This document shows positions 1 through 9,372 of a DNA stretch of 64,000 nucleotides, in pieces. The translations under genes and the position numbers were made by a program. The stretch is from Cereibacter sphaeroides. GTDB taxonomy: Bacteria; Pseudomonadota; Alphaproteobacteria; Rhodobacterales; Rhodobacteraceae. Each line of letters begins with the position of its first letter. Within the stretch, counting starts at the first letter, position 1. The notes beneath the pieces were generated by a model. It did no database searches. It had not been told where the DNA came from and worked only from the letters and a program-made list of their open reading frames with translations. Where the stretch lies: assembly GCA_003243455.1 (NCBI GenBank), contig QFQS01000003.1, positions 186,001 through 250,000 on the forward strand, given 5' to 3'.

Positions 1-497
1 CTGACCTGGATCATAAGCACGATCAGCCACAGGATTCCGAAGCTGACGTGTAGGCCGTGGGTGCCGACTAGCGCGAAGAAGGCCGACAGGAAGCCCGAGC
101 GTTGCGGTCCCGCACCGATTTGGATCAGGTGAGAGAACTCATACAACTCGATGCCGATGAAAGTCGCGCCGAAAAGGCCGGTGATGGCAAGCCAGCGCAG
201 AGTTCCGGCCTTGTCCATCCGCGCCATGGCAAGCATGGCGAAGCCGTAGGTGATCGAAGACACAAGCAGCATCGTGGTGTTCAGCGCCACCAGCGGCAGG
301 TCGAACAGGTCACGCGGGCCGGGGCCACCGGCAAGGCTGGCGCCAAGCACGCCATAGGTGGCGAATAGGACTGCGAAGATCAGGCAGTCGCTCATCAGGT
401 AGATCCAGAAGCCTAGGTTGGTCGAGCCACCCTCGGAATGGTGCGGTTCCTCTGTCAGATGAAATTCGCGGGGGCTGGCCGAGACTGTCGTGCTCAT
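1..497 (-). CDS. cyoC: Cytochrome o ubiquinol oxidase subunit III, 3'-truncated by window edge
   Basis: Membrane subunit III of the bo3-type quinol oxidase, which reduces oxygen to water with quinol electrons. The reverse strand reads MSTTVSASPREFHLTEEP, then LGFWIYLMSDCLIFAVLFATY, the typical first helix of CyoC. Further hydrophobic segments follow, with the family-typical GTHGLHVSFGILW near the visible end. About 165 codons are visible; CyoC is usually about 200 residues, so the last ~40 lie outside the window. The ATG at 497 is 4 bp downstream of the cyoB stop, as expected for the cyoABC(D) operon order. Subunit identity rests on family resemblance and operon position. Confidence 0.93.
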   Translation of the reverse strand, partial: MSTTVSASPREFHLTEEPHHSEGGSTNLGFWIYLMSDCLIFAVLFATYGVLGASLAGGPGPRDLFDLPLVALNTTMLLVSSITYGFAMLAMARMDKAGTLRWLAITGLFGATFIGIELYEFSHLIQIGAGPQRSGFLSAFFALVGTHGLHVSFGILWLIVLMIQV

Positions 498-501
498 CTG
501 G

Positions 502-2508
502 TCAGGCCTTCCCGCCGAAAAGCAGCGTGCGGGCGTTCTCGACTGCGGCGACATCGGCTGCGGGGATGCTGAAATCCCGGTTGTAGTTGAATGTATGGGC
601 AATCGCGCTGCCGATTGCAGCGACAAACGTCAGCGCGGCGAGCCACCAGATGTACCAGACCAGCGCCAGCCCGCAGACGGTGGCGCATGCGGCAATCAGC
701 ATGCCTGAGGGCGTATTCTTTGGCATGTGGATCGGGCGGTAGCCATCATGTGGCCGCTTGTAGCCGTGGCTCTTCATATCCCACCAGGCGTCGATGTCAT
801 GCGCGACTGGGGTGAAGGCGAAGTTGTAGGAAGGCGGAGGCGAAGATGTTGCCCATTCCAGCGTGCGGCCATCCCATGGGTCCCCGGTCGTGTCGCGCAG
901 CTGGTCGCGTTTCCAGATCGAGACCCCGATCTGGATCAGGAAAGCGGCGATACCAAGCGCTATCAGGCCCGCCCCAAGCGCCGCGATCAGGAACCAGATC
1001 TGCAGGCTGGGGTCGTCGAACACCCGCATCCGGCGGGTGACGCCCATAAGGCCAAGGATATACAGCGGCATGAAGGCGGCCCAGAATCCGACAATCCAGC
1101 ACCAGAAGGAAACGTTGCCCCAGAACGGGTCCAGGCGGAAACCGAATGCCTTGGGCCACCAGTAGATTATTCCCGCGAACAGGCCGAACAGCACTCCGCC
1201 GATGATGACATTGTGGAAATGGGCGACAAGAAACAGCGAGTTGTGCAGCACAAAGTCAGCGGGTGGCACGGCCAGCAGCACGCCCGTCATCCCTCCGATC
1301 ACGAACGTCAGCATGAAGGCGACCGTCCATTTCATCGGCGCGTCATAGCGAATGCGGCCCCGGTACATGGTGAACAGCCAGTTGAAGAGCTTTGCACCCG
1401 TCGGGATCGAGATGATCATCGTGGCGATGCCAAAGAAGGAATTCACCGATGCGCCGGAGCCCATGGTGAAGAAGTGGTGCAGCCAGACGATGTAAGCGAG
1501 GATGGTTATGCAGATGGTCGCGTAAACCATTGAGGAATAACCGAACAGCCGCTTGCCCGAGAAGGTGGCCGCGACCTCGGAATAGACACCAAACGCGGGC
1601 AGGATCAGGATATAGACCTCTGGGTGGCCCCAGATCCAGATCAGGTTGATGTACATCATCGCATTGCCGCCGTTGTCGGCGGTGAAGAAATTGGTCCCGA
1701 CGTATCGGTCGAGCGACAGTAGCGCCAATGTAGCGGTCAACACCGGGAAGGCTGCGACGATCAGGATGTTCGAACAGAGCGCCGTCCAGGTGAAGATCGG
1801 CATGCGCATCATTGTCATTCCGGGGCAGCGCATCTTGATGATCGTCACGATCAGGTTGATGCCAGACAGAGTCGTGCCTATCCCGGCGACCTGCAGGCCC
1901 CAGATGTAATAGTCGACCCCGACATATGGACTGGCGTCCAGCCCCGACAGCGGTGGATAGGCGAGCCATCCGGTCTGTGCGAATTCGCCCACGAACAGCG
2001 ATGTCATGACAATGACCACTCCGCCCACAGTCATCCAGAAGCTGAAGTTGTTCAGGAAGGGAAAGGCCACGTCGCGGGCACCGATCTGCAGCGGCATGAC
2101 GAAGTTCATCAGCCCCGTAACCATTGGCATGGCCACGAAGAAGATCATGATCACGCCATGGGCCGAGAAGACCTGATCGTAGTGATGCGCCGGCAGATAG
2201 CCATCGGACCCGTTGAAAGCCATGGCCTGTTGCAGCCGCATCATGATTGCGTCAGCAAAACCACGCAGCAGCATGATCAGGCCCAGCACCATGTACATGA
2301 TGCCGATGCGCTTGTGGTCAACGGACGTGAACCACTCGTGCCAGAGATAGCTCCAAAGCCGGAAATAGGTAATTGCGCCCAGAACCGCCGCGCCAATCAC
2401 CGCCACCACCAGGAAGGTCACGACAAGGATCGGTTCATGGATGGGGAAGGCGGCCCAGGTCAGGCGGCCGAAAAGGAAGCTTGTCTCGATGCTCTGTTCG
2501 ACGGCCAT
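502..2508 (-). CDS. cyoB: Cytochrome o ubiquinol oxidase subunit I
   Basis: Catalytic heme-copper subunit of the bo3 quinol oxidase, inner membrane. The 668-residue product is family-sized. Visible signatures are WGHPEVYILILPAFG (CuB His and the cross-linked Tyr), HHFFTMG (the CuB His pair) and LHNSLFLVAHFHNVIIGG (heme ligands). About 15 hydrophobic helices are present. The open frame extends further upstream, but the start at 2508 (MAVEQSIETSFLFGRL) matches the family N-terminus and lies 11 bp after the cyoA stop; the extension would overlap cyoA. Operon: cyoA-cyoB-cyoC on the minus strand with 4-11 bp gaps. Confidence 0.96.
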   Translation of the reverse strand: MAVEQSIETSFLFGRLTWAAFPIHEPILVVTFLVVAVIGAAVLGAITYFRLWSYLWHEWFTSVDHKRIGIMYMVLGLIMLLRGFADAIMMRLQQAMAFNGSDGYLPAHHYDQVFSAHGVIMIFFVAMPMVTGLMNFVMPLQIGARDVAFPFLNNFSFWMTVGGVVIVMTSLFVGEFAQTGWLAYPPLSGLDASPYVGVDYYIWGLQVAGIGTTLSGINLIVTIIKMRCPGMTMMRMPIFTWTALCSNILIVAAFPVLTATLALLSLDRYVGTNFFTADNGGNAMMYINLIWIWGHPEVYILILPAFGVYSEVAATFSGKRLFGYSSMVYATICITILAYIVWLHHFFTMGSGASVNSFFGIATMIISIPTGAKLFNWLFTMYRGRIRYDAPMKWTVAFMLTFVIGGMTGVLLAVPPADFVLHNSLFLVAHFHNVIIGGVLFGLFAGIIYWWPKAFGFRLDPFWGNVSFWCWIVGFWAAFMPLYILGLMGVTRRMRVFDDPSLQIWFLIAALGAGLIALGIAAFLIQIGVSIWKRDQLRDTTGDPWDGRTLEWATSSPPPSYNFAFTPVAHDIDAWWDMKSHGYKRPHDGYRPIHMPKNTPSGMLIAACATVCGLALVWYIWWLAALTFVAAIGSAIAHTFNYNRDFSIPAADVAAVENARTLLFGGKA

Positions 2509-2519
2509 GTTGCGCTTCC

Positions 2520-3605
2520 TCAGAATTCTTGCCGAAGATCGGTTTCGCCCTTTTGGGCAGGCGGGGTAAGCAAAACGAGCTGCTGCGGACCGTATTTCTC
2601 GGCCGATTCTGCGGCGGTGCAAACTTCAGCCACGAAGAAGGGCTGATGGCCAAGCGCGCTTGCCTGTCTGCTACCGGCGGAGATGGTGTTCAGGATGCCC
2701 GCCTTGCCCATGCCGCCATCGCCATCGATCGACATCATGTCTGCGATGCACATGCGGTCCTCTTCGACGCAGCGATTTACGATGCGACGGAACAGATCGG
2801 GGTCGACGCTACCGAATGCGTCGGGCGCGACATTCTCGCTGGGACGTGCCAATGACAGATATTCCTGCCGGTCCAGGGTATCGCCGTCGGCTCGCGCCTG
2901 CCCGACCCAATCCGCGAAGCCTGCTTCGTCCATCCCGTAGAACCGGAACCGCATGCCCGAGAAACCCGCGCCGCTGTAGTTCGAAGAAAAGCCTTCGTAG
3001 TCGCCGGGCAGGTTCATCACCGCGTACAGTTGCGATTCCATGCCCGGCATCGCGTAGATCATCCCTGCAAGAGCCGGGACGTAGAAGGCGTTCATCACAT
3101 TTTGCGAGGTAAGGCGGAAATGGATCGGTCGGTCGACGGGCGCCGCCGCCTGATTTACCGTCGCGATGTCATACTCGGGATAGATGAACAGCCATTTCCA
3201 GTCGAGTGCAACCACCTCCACCTCAAGCGGTCGCACTCCCTCGGGCACCGGACGCCGTTCTCCGATATGGGTCAAAGGCCGGAACGGATCCAGCAGGTGG
3301 GTGGCGACCCATGTCATCCCGCCCAGGCAGATGATGATCATCAGTGGCGCGGCCCAGATGACGAGCTCCAGGCTGGTCGAATGGTGCCATTCGGGATCGT
3401 AGTTCGATTTCCGACGCGCGTTGTAGCGCCAGGCGAAGAAGATGGTCAGCAGCATCACGGGAATGATGATGACCAGCATCAGAACCGTGGATTTAACCAG
3501 GATGTCGGCCTGTTGTGCAGCCACATAGCCACTGGGGGAAAGCACGACCATGTCGCAACCTCCAAGGGCCACGACGGGCAACAAGGCCAACAGCCATCGT
3601 TTCAT
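2520..3605 (-). CDS. cyoA: Cytochrome o ubiquinol oxidase subunit II, lipoprotein
   Basis: Subunit II of the bo3 quinol oxidase. The chosen start gives MKRWLLALLPVVALGGC, a lipoprotein signal with Cys17 as the lipidation site. Two transmembrane helices (about residues 35-58 and 80-102) and a periplasmic cupredoxin domain follow. At the place where cytochrome c oxidases carry the CuA ligands, the sequence reads SSNYSGAGFSGM with no Cys pair, which fits a quinol rather than a cytochrome c oxidase. Length is 361 residues. The open frame continues 50 codons upstream without signal-peptide character, so the later ATG was preferred. First gene of the cyo operon; the upstream 151 bp is shared with the divergent MFS gene. 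Confidence 0.95.
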   Translation of the reverse strand: MKRWLLALLPVVALGGCDMVVLSPSGYVAAQQADILVKSTVLMLVIIIPVMLLTIFFAWRYNARRKSNYDPEWHHSTSLELVIWAAPLMIIICLGGMTWVATHLLDPFRPLTHIGERRPVPEGVRPLEVEVVALDWKWLFIYPEYDIATVNQAAAPVDRPIHFRLTSQNVMNAFYVPALAGMIYAMPGMESQLYAVMNLPGDYEGFSSNYSGAGFSGMRFRFYGMDEAGFADWVGQARADGDTLDRQEYLSLARPSENVAPDAFGSVDPDLFRRIVNRCVEEDRMCIADMMSIDGDGGMGKAGILNTISAGSRQASALGHQPFFVAEVCTAAESAEKYGPQQLVLLTPPAQKGETDLRQEF

Positions 3606-3641
3606 CGCCGCGCCCCTATTCAGTTCCTCAGGTCGCGCGGG

Positions 3642-3657
3642 TTCGGTCGGGACCGAA
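3642..3657. promoter_or_regulatory. Inverted repeat in the cyoA / MFS divergent intergenic region
   Basis: A perfect 7-bp inverted repeat, TTCGGTC and GACCGAA with a 2-bp spacer, lies 37 bp upstream of the cyoA ATG and 100 bp upstream of the MFS ATG. Its position suits an operator controlling one or both divergent units. A TATAGT hexamer at 3679-3684 could be a -10 element for the MFS gene. The binding protein is unknown; assignment as an operator is inference. Confidence 0.35.
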
Positions 3658-3756
3658 TCCACGCCGTGATGATTCCCTGTATAGTCTAACCCGCAGCCGG
3701 GGATATAAGGAGTGTGACGCTCACCAGGTCCGATGGCCTTGAAGGAGGCGCTCACG

Positions 3757-5058
3757 ATGAACTACGGCAGTGACAGCGCAGGCGGCGAAAAGCTTCGGCC
3801 TCATACCAGCGTGGCCGACATGGCTGTCGGCGTTGTTATCGGGCGCAGTTCCGAGTTCTTTGACTTTTTCGTCTATGCGATTGCCTCTGTTCTGGTTTTT
3901 CCGCGGGTGATGTTTCCTTTCCTGCCTCCGCTGGAAGGTATGCTGTGGTCCTTTGTGCTGTTTGCCGCAGCCTTCGTGGCGCGGCCCTTCGGAACCCTTA
4001 TTTTCCTGGCCATCGACCGGCGCTATGGGCGGGGGGTCAAACTGACCGCCGCATTGTTCCTGCTGGGCTGCGCCACTGCCGGTATCGCCTTCATGCCCGA
4101 CTATTCGGTGGCGGGAGGCTACGCGATCCTGATTCTCGCCACGATGCGAATCGCGCAAGGGTTGGCGTTGGGCGGCACATGGGACGGGCTTGCGTCGCTG
4201 CTCGCGCTGAATGCGCCAAAGGGGCAACGGGGATGGTATGCGATGATCCCGCAGATCGGCGCGCCGGTGGGGCTATTCGTCGCAAGCGGCCTGTTCATCT
4301 ATCTGATTACCAGCCTGACCGAGGAAGATTTCCTTGAATGGGGCTGGCGCTATCCGTTCTTCGTGGCCTTCGCGATCAACGTGGTAGCGCTGTTCGCGCG
4401 GCTTCGCATCGTTGTGACGCCCGAATATGAACAGGCATTCCAGACGCTGGATCTTCAACCGGAGACCGTGCGCGCAACGCTGGCCAATGATGGCGTCAAC
4501 GTGCTGATCGGTGCGTTCACCCCGCTGGCGACATTCGCGTTGTTCCACATGGTGACTGTTTTCCCGCTGTCCTGGGTCTATCTGACGACGGGCGAGTCGA
4601 TCGCGGGCTTCCTGGGGATAGAGATCGGGACTTCGCTCATCTGTCTTGCGGCGATCTTCGCATCGGGCGCGCTGGCCGATCGGTTTGGTCGTCGGCGATT
4701 GCTGCTGGTCTGCGCGGTCGGCATCGGACTGTTCGCGCTGGTTGCGCCATCGCTGCTGAACGGCGGGCAGGTGGGCGAGTTCTTTTATATGGTCATAGGC
4801 TTTGCGCTGCTTGGCCTGTCCTTCGGCCAGTCCTCGGGCGCCGTTGCATCGCGCTTTTCCAGCCGGTATCGCTATACCGGTTCGGCTCTGACCTCTGACC
4901 TTGCGTGGCTTTTTGGGGCGGGATTCGCACCGCTGGTGGCGCTGATGCTGGCGACCAGGTTCGGACTGGCCTCGTCGGGCGCTTATCTGCTGTCCGGTGC
5001 GGTTTGTAGTGTCTTGGCGCTTACGCTGAGCAGACGTCTGGATCAGCGCGGCGACTGA
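3757..5058 (+). CDS. MFS transporter, metabolite:H+ symporter (MHS)-like
   Basis: Inner-membrane major facilitator transporter of 433 residues with about 12 hydrophobic helices. The N-terminus has a GRSSEFFDFFVYAIASVLVF helix as in MHS/ShiA/ProP-like carriers. Loop motifs include DRRYGRG and DRFGRRRLLL, the duplicated MFS cytoplasmic loop signature. The ATG at 3757 is preferred over one eight codons earlier because AAGGAGG at 3742-3748 lies 8 nt before it. Divergent from the cyo operon; substrate cannot be told from sequence. The 3' end lies 64 bp from the left end of the genomic island, so the gene is core and not cargo. Confidence 0.85.
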   Translation: MNYGSDSAGGEKLRPHTSVADMAVGVVIGRSSEFFDFFVYAIASVLVFPRVMFPFLPPLEGMLWSFVLFAAAFVARPFGTLIFLAIDRRYGRGVKLTAALFLLGCATAGIAFMPDYSVAGGYAILILATMRIAQGLALGGTWDGLASLLALNAPKGQRGWYAMIPQIGAPVGLFVASGLFIYLITSLTEEDFLEWGWRYPFFVAFAINVVALFARLRIVVTPEYEQAFQTLDLQPETVRATLANDGVNVLIGAFTPLATFALFHMVTVFPLSWVYLTTGESIAGFLGIEIGTSLICLAAIFASGALADRFGRRRLLLVCAVGIGLFALVAPSLLNGGQVGEFFYMVIGFALLGLSFGQSSGAVASRFSSRYRYTGSALTSDLAWLFGAGFAPLVALMLATRFGLASSGAYLLSGAVCSVLALTLSRRLDQRGD

Positions 5059-5122
5059 CACGCAAATCGACCAAATGGTGGAACCCTTTAGTCGAAACCT
5101 CGTCTCAAAGAGATTAGGTTTC

Positions 5123-5173
5123 TGTCTGGTGGAGCCGAGGAGGATCGAACTCCTGACCTCTTGAATGCCATTC
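5123..5173. repeat. Left attachment-site repeat (displaced tRNA-Ala 3' fragment)
   Basis: This 51-bp sequence is identical to 15174-15224. It covers the 3' half of tRNA-Ala(GGC), from the anticodon arm through the CCA end. No 5' half follows it (the sequence diverges to GACTTAACC after 5173), so it is a non-functional remnant of the original host tRNA end left by integration. Confidence 0.95.
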
Positions 5174-5231
5174 GACTTAACCGGATCACACTTGATCATG
5201 TCTGATCATGTATAACCTTGAAAACAATCAC

Positions 5232-5310
5232 TTTGCAACAAAATACAAGTTGGTGAAATCACACTTCGGGATGTATGATCATGCCGAAATGTTGCAAAAA
5301 ATGTTGCAAA
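5232..5310. promoter_or_regulatory. Left-arm GTTGCAAA repeats, candidate integrase/Xis arm sites
   Basis: Three copies of GTTGCAAA occur between the attachment repeat and the integrase start: one inverted at 5232-5239 and two direct at 5291-5298 and 5303-5310, 12 bp apart. The direct pair sits in CCGAAATGTTGCAAA, a 15-mer repeated exactly at the other end of the element (15095-15109). The last copy overlaps the integrase Shine-Dalgarno region, so binding there could also repress integrase. Role as arm-type binding sites is inference from arrangement. Confidence 0.6.
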
Positions 5311-5321
5311 GGAGTACGAGT

Positions 5322-6506
5322 ATGCCGGTTGCCGACCTTTCTTCCCTGATCCAGATCAAGAAGATTAAGCACCCATCCAGCGGCACGATTTTCTACTCTC
5401 ACGACGGCAAAGGATACAAAGGCCTGCGCTTGTCTGTCGGGGTAGAGACAAAGACGTGGGTTCTGTCAAAGCGCATCGGCGCATCGGTGAAGTCGATCAA
5501 GCTCGGAGCCTATCCCGACGTCCGTCATGGTGACGACGCGATGGTTCTTGCCAAAGAGAAGCTAGATTCGATTGAAGCTGGCACGGATGCGAGGTCGACC
5601 GAGATCAAAACGCTGCGCGATGCCTTCGACTCGCACCTGACTCAATCAACGGCCAGCAAGTCGACCAAGGACACCTACGAGATCGAAATCGAGACGCACC
5701 TCAAGGCTCTGTTCAACAAAGACATTGAGAAGGTCACCGTGCCTATGCTGGAAGCAGCATTGGCTGAGATTGTCCAGAAAGGTAAGTTTTCGACTGCCGA
5801 CCATTGCTGCAACATCATCAAAATGGCCTTCGCGCGCGCAGCCCGTGTCCGTCGCATCCCAAACCTTGCAGATGGATTGAAGGTTAAAGCCGCCAACCGT
5901 CCGCCCGTTCGGAACAAAGTCCTGTTCGACGTGAAAGAGACCTGGCCTGCGATCAGCCTCATCAACGAGATCGAAAGTCAGTCGCGGCGCATTGGCTGGG
6001 TTGTGATGCTTTTCACAGGCATTCGGTCTGGCGCGGTTAAGTCGCTCGACTGGTCCCAGATCGACCTCAAGAAGAAGACCATCACGTTGCATAAGATGAA
6101 GAACGGGCTGTCCCGCACATTGCCTGTGGCAGACGTCGTGATTGACGCGCTCAAGGCGCTTCCGCATCGCACGGGATGGGTGTTCCCCGCGAACTCTGAG
6201 TCAGGTCACACCGAGGATTTTGGAGCGTTGAAGCGCGGTACTGAGATGTTCAAAGGCAAGGAACGGGACAAGATCGTTTTGCGGCAGCACGATACGCGGC
6301 GGCTGTTCACCACGGCAGGACGCGGTGCCCGCCTGCCAACCTATGTGATCGACGAACTGCGCGGTGACACTGCTAAGACGACGCAGGACGGGTATGACCA
6401 AGGGTCAGCAACGCATGAAGACGCGAACGCGATTGCTGCCCGCCTGATCCACGAGAACAAAGAAGTACCTGTTTTCGCACTTGATAAGGTCAATAAGCCG
6501 TCCTAA
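5322..6506 (+). CDS. int: Tyrosine recombinase / integrase of the island
   Basis: Site-specific recombinase expected to integrate and excise the island at tRNA-Ala. An N-terminal DUF4102-like arm-binding region (about residues 10-95) is followed by a SAM-like core-binding region and a C-terminal catalytic domain. Catalytic residues visible: Arg in TGIRSGAVKSLDW (about 235), HDTRR (His 323, Arg 326) and Tyr in QDGYDQG (about 358). The 394-residue length fits P4-type integrases. The frame is open from 5208, but the start at 5322 has AAAGGAG at 5308-5314, and the extension would run through the GTTGCAAA repeats. It is adjacent to the left attachment site, as usual for tRNA-targeting islands. Confidence 0.93.
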   Translation: MPVADLSSLIQIKKIKHPSSGTIFYSHDGKGYKGLRLSVGVETKTWVLSKRIGASVKSIKLGAYPDVRHGDDAMVLAKEKLDSIEAGTDARSTEIKTLRDAFDSHLTQSTASKSTKDTYEIEIETHLKALFNKDIEKVTVPMLEAALAEIVQKGKFSTADHCCNIIKMAFARAARVRRIPNLADGLKVKAANRPPVRNKVLFDVKETWPAISLINEIESQSRRIGWVVMLFTGIRSGAVKSLDWSQIDLKKKTITLHKMKNGLSRTLPVADVVIDALKALPHRTGWVFPANSESGHTEDFGALKRGTEMFKGKERDKIVLRQHDTRRLFTTAGRGARLPTYVIDELRGDTAKTTQDGYDQGSATHEDANAIAARLIHENKEVPVFALDKVNKPS

Positions 6507-6684
6507 GTTTTGATCGCCTGCGGGGCTGCTCTTCGGTGTAGATCGAACCAGCCCGTAACCAAGGCGGGTGAGTGATCCCCTAGCCGCGCGGCGTTCAGAA
6601 TGCGGGTTAGGCCAAGGGCGCGAACTGAACGCATATCAACGGAGCGCACCGTCTCTATCGTAACTTGATAGGGGGACTCCGTTG

Positions 6685-6918
6685 ATGAGCCTCAAAGAAG
6701 AAGTGCGCGCCCTGCGCGAAAAGGTCGAAGAACTCTCTCGTCCCAAACCACTGCTGACCACGCCCGAGTGCGCGGAGCTGTTGTCCATGTCTGCAAGCCG
6801 CCTGTTCGAATGGCGGCGCGACGGCATCGGCCCGCCCTATATGCGTTTCGGCGCGACTGTTCGGTATGACCGCGCAGAAGTGCTCGCATGGTTTGCCACC
6901 CAGAAGGTGAAAAAGTAA
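6685..6918 (+). CDS. AlpA/excisionase-like helix-turn-helix protein
   Basis: A 77-residue protein: a short coiled N-terminus (KEEVRALREKVEEL) and then a MerR/HTH_17-type domain (LTTPECAELLSMSASRLFEWRRDGIGPPYMRFGATVRYDRAEVLAWF). This is the usual architecture of AlpA-like regulators and excisionases of P4-like elements. It probably controls integrase or acts in excision. ATG 6685 is preceded by GGGGGA at 6671-6675; a TTG one codon earlier is also open. A short inverted repeat CTATC/GATAG (6655-6671) just upstream could be its operator. The 178-bp gap after integrase contains nothing else that I recognise. Confidence 0.8.
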   Translation: MSLKEEVRALREKVEELSRPKPLLTTPECAELLSMSASRLFEWRRDGIGPPYMRFGATVRYDRAEVLAWFATQKVKK

Positions 6919-6921
6919 CAA

Positions 6922-6950
6922 GGGGCGGTGTCGGAACCCGCCCCCTGTTT
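6922..6950 (+). terminator. Hairpin after the AlpA-like gene
   Basis: GGGGCGG (6922-6928) pairs with CCGCCCC (6938-6944) around a 9-nt loop, followed by CTGTTT. It begins 3 bp after the HTH stop codon. The U-run is short, so efficiency is uncertain. Confidence 0.6.
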
Positions 6951-7056
6951 CGATGACAACAACGTATTCTGCGCATGAGATTTATACGATCTCGCGTTGT
7001 CGTCATCAACTTGGGATTGAGGACCGACACGGCTCCTGCATTGGGAAATGTAGGAA

Positions 7057-9372
7057 ATGGAATTCACTAAAATCTTCGACGGCAACCAAGATCGGTACAT
7101 CGTCACCGATCTCAAGGCGGCAACGAAAAATCTCAAAGGCAAGCTCGACGGCAAGACTTCAATGATCGAAGGCACATTCACGGAAGTGATGGCGCGCGAT
7201 CATATGGAGGGCAAAGCGAGTTACGGGGTTTCGCCTGTTCGCTCGGATAGCACCTGCATATTCGGCGTTCTGGACATTGACTCCTACGACATGGACGCGG
7301 CCGATGTGTTGAAGGTGCGCGATGCGATCAAAGCGCCCTGCGCGGCGTTCAGGTCGAAGTCACGCGGTCTGCATGTCTATGTCTTCGCGACCGAACCTGT
7401 CCCCGCCCGCGTCATGCACGACTACTTGGTCACGCTGCGCAAACGCCTGCCGAGAGCAATTCAGAAAAAGGCGGAGTTTTTCCCGAAAGAGACGCAGACG
7501 CGCATCGCCAGGGACGACAAACCAACGTCTGTGAACTTGCCGATGTGCGGGCAGTCGCGCGAACCAGAATTCTTGATCTCGCCTGAAGGTCATGCCTCGC
7601 CCAACGATATGACCTCGATCCACGCCATTCTCGAGTTCATCGACGGCAGGTGCCGCATCCCACCTGAAATGATGACGGCCGCTGCTCAAGAGCAGCCTGT
7701 GCTTGATGCGTCTGATCTTGGTTACCGCATCCCGTCCGGCCCAATAGGCAGGAACGATCTGCTTATGCGGATCGCAAGGTCGATGCAGGCGCGTGGTTGG
7801 ACAGATCACGACATGACTGCCGAGTTGCACCGTCTGAACAAAGAAGGCGCAAAATTTCATCCTCTGTTCGAAGGTGTCGGCCCGCTAACCACGGCAGAAG
7901 TAGATGCGATGCTCAAAACCACTTTCCGCACAGAGAAAGGCACACCGGGACTTACGCACTATCGCAACATCGAGAAGTTCAATCGCGACTGGGCTGTGAT
8001 CGACCTGAACGGCACGGTCGAGTATCTACGCACATCAGCGCGAGATTTCACGACCTACACCAAGCAGAACCTTTTCGACAAGACCGCGACACAGCAGATT
8101 CAGATGGGCAAGTATCGCGTTCCCCTCGCCAAAGTTTGGATCGAAGACATCGACCGCGCCGAATTTGACGGGATCGTCTGCGAACCGGTGGACTACGACG
8201 GTCCGGGCTACAACGTCTGGAAGGGGTTTGCAGTTGAACCCAAGGAAGGCGATGCGTCGATCTTCGTTTCTTACATCAGGGATGTACTGTGCTCGGGCGA
8301 TGAAGGCCTTGCCCATTGGGTGACGATGTGGCTCGCGGACGCGTGTCAGCGCCCAACACATCCGTCGCCACCAACAGCCATCGCCTTGCGCGGCGCACAG
8401 GGTAGCGGCAAGTCGTTCTTGCAGCAGCACGTGCTGACTTCGATCTTCGGTGCGCGCTACGTCTTCAAGGTGCAGGAGGCGCAGAGGGCGTTGTCGCGCT
8501 TCAACCGGCCCATGTTCGGCGCGGTTTTTGTCGCCTTTGAAGAGGCGATTTTCTACGGATCTGAGGCGATTGCGAACCAGCTCAAAGACTTCATTACATC
8601 GGACGAGTGGGCCTACGAAGAAAAGTTCAAAGCGACGATCAAGGCGAAGAACATCCACCGCGTCATCATTACAACCAACAGCGAACAGGCTGTGCATTTG
8701 GACGCGGATGATAGGCGATGGACAGTGGTCGAAGTGCCTCAGCGGTTCGACATTACGACCGAAGAAGGCCAGGCACAGTCTTACGTGTTCTGGGAGCCCT
8801 ATTACGAGTTCATCCGTGGCTGCGGCGCGGCGGTCGCGCTGAACTATCTTCTGAACTATCCAGTGGATCGGCGCGCGTTGACCTATCCATACGGCACGGA
8901 GGCAAAGGCACGGGACAAGATCGCATCGGATCCGATCCTCGCTGTCTTGGAGGAAATCGCGATCAGCGGCATCTGCCCGGATGATGAACGCGGCGAAGGC
9001 GTCATATCGAACAAGACCTTCTATCGCGAGTTTCGAGCGCATGGTGGGACGGCAAAGGTCACGCCGAAACGGATGGCGATGCAGCTCGACAAGCTGCTGC
9101 CGAACTTGGAGGCGGTCACGTCCGCGCAGTATCTCGATCGGGTTGTGACCTCGTTGAAAGATGGCATGGTCGATATTCGCGGTCTTTTCACGAACGGACA
9201 GCGTGGACGACGGCTCGGGTCGTTGGTGGAGTTCAGGGACGCGGTGTCGCATCTGACCAAGGGGGCATATGACGACGGTCGAACGGAGTGGGGCAATTGG
9301 TCTCCTCCAGTCGGCAATGGTGATCGCGGCGAGGTCGGTTCGGAATCGGATGGCGAGGATATTCCGTACTAG
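7057..9372 (+). CDS. Primase-helicase (AEP-like primase fused to SF3-type helicase)
   Basis: A 771-residue replication protein. The N-terminus has GVLDIDSYD (Asp73, Asp75) and SRGLHVYVF (His106), matching motifs I and II of archaeo-eukaryotic-type primases of plasmids and phages. The C-terminal half has Walker A GAQGSGKS (446-453), a Walker B-like AVFVAFEEA (489-497) and VIITTNSEQAVHLDADDRRW (sensor and arginine region), typical of DUF5906/SF3 helicases. It would prime and unwind DNA for autonomous replication of the excised element. The iteron-like cluster immediately 3' of the gene is a likely origin. The C-terminus ends GEDIPY, resembling the acidic tip of SSB. It has lower GC than flanking core genes. 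Confidence 0.88.
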   Translation: MEFTKIFDGNQDRYIVTDLKAATKNLKGKLDGKTSMIEGTFTEVMARDHMEGKASYGVSPVRSDSTCIFGVLDIDSYDMDAADVLKVRDAIKAPCAAFRSKSRGLHVYVFATEPVPARVMHDYLVTLRKRLPRAIQKKAEFFPKETQTRIARDDKPTSVNLPMCGQSREPEFLISPEGHASPNDMTSIHAILEFIDGRCRIPPEMMTAAAQEQPVLDASDLGYRIPSGPIGRNDLLMRIARSMQARGWTDHDMTAELHRLNKEGAKFHPLFEGVGPLTTAEVDAMLKTTFRTEKGTPGLTHYRNIEKFNRDWAVIDLNGTVEYLRTSARDFTTYTKQNLFDKTATQQIQMGKYRVPLAKVWIEDIDRAEFDGIVCEPVDYDGPGYNVWKGFAVEPKEGDASIFVSYIRDVLCSGDEGLAHWVTMWLADACQRPTHPSPPTAIALRGAQGSGKSFLQQHVLTSIFGARYVFKVQEAQRALSRFNRPMFGAVFVAFEEAIFYGSEAIANQLKDFITSDEWAYEEKFKATIKAKNIHRVIITTNSEQAVHLDADDRRWTVVEVPQRFDITTEEGQAQSYVFWEPYYEFIRGCGAAVALNYLLNYPVDRRALTYPYGTEAKARDKIASDPILAVLEEIAISGICPDDERGEGVISNKTFYREFRAHGGTAKVTPKRMAMQLDKLLPNLEAVTSAQYLDRVVTSLKDGMVDIRGLFTNGQRGRRLGSLVEFRDAVSHLTKGAYDDGRTEWGNWSPPVGNGDRGEVGSESDGEDIPY

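Noticed and set aside
5123..5173. Left tRNA-Ala copy as a functional tRNA gene
   Set aside because: Only the 3' half is present; no D arm or 5' acceptor strand follows.
5208..5321. Longer N-terminus for the integrase
   Set aside because: The extension would be encoded by the GTTGCAAA repeats, and the start at 5322 has a strong ribosome site.
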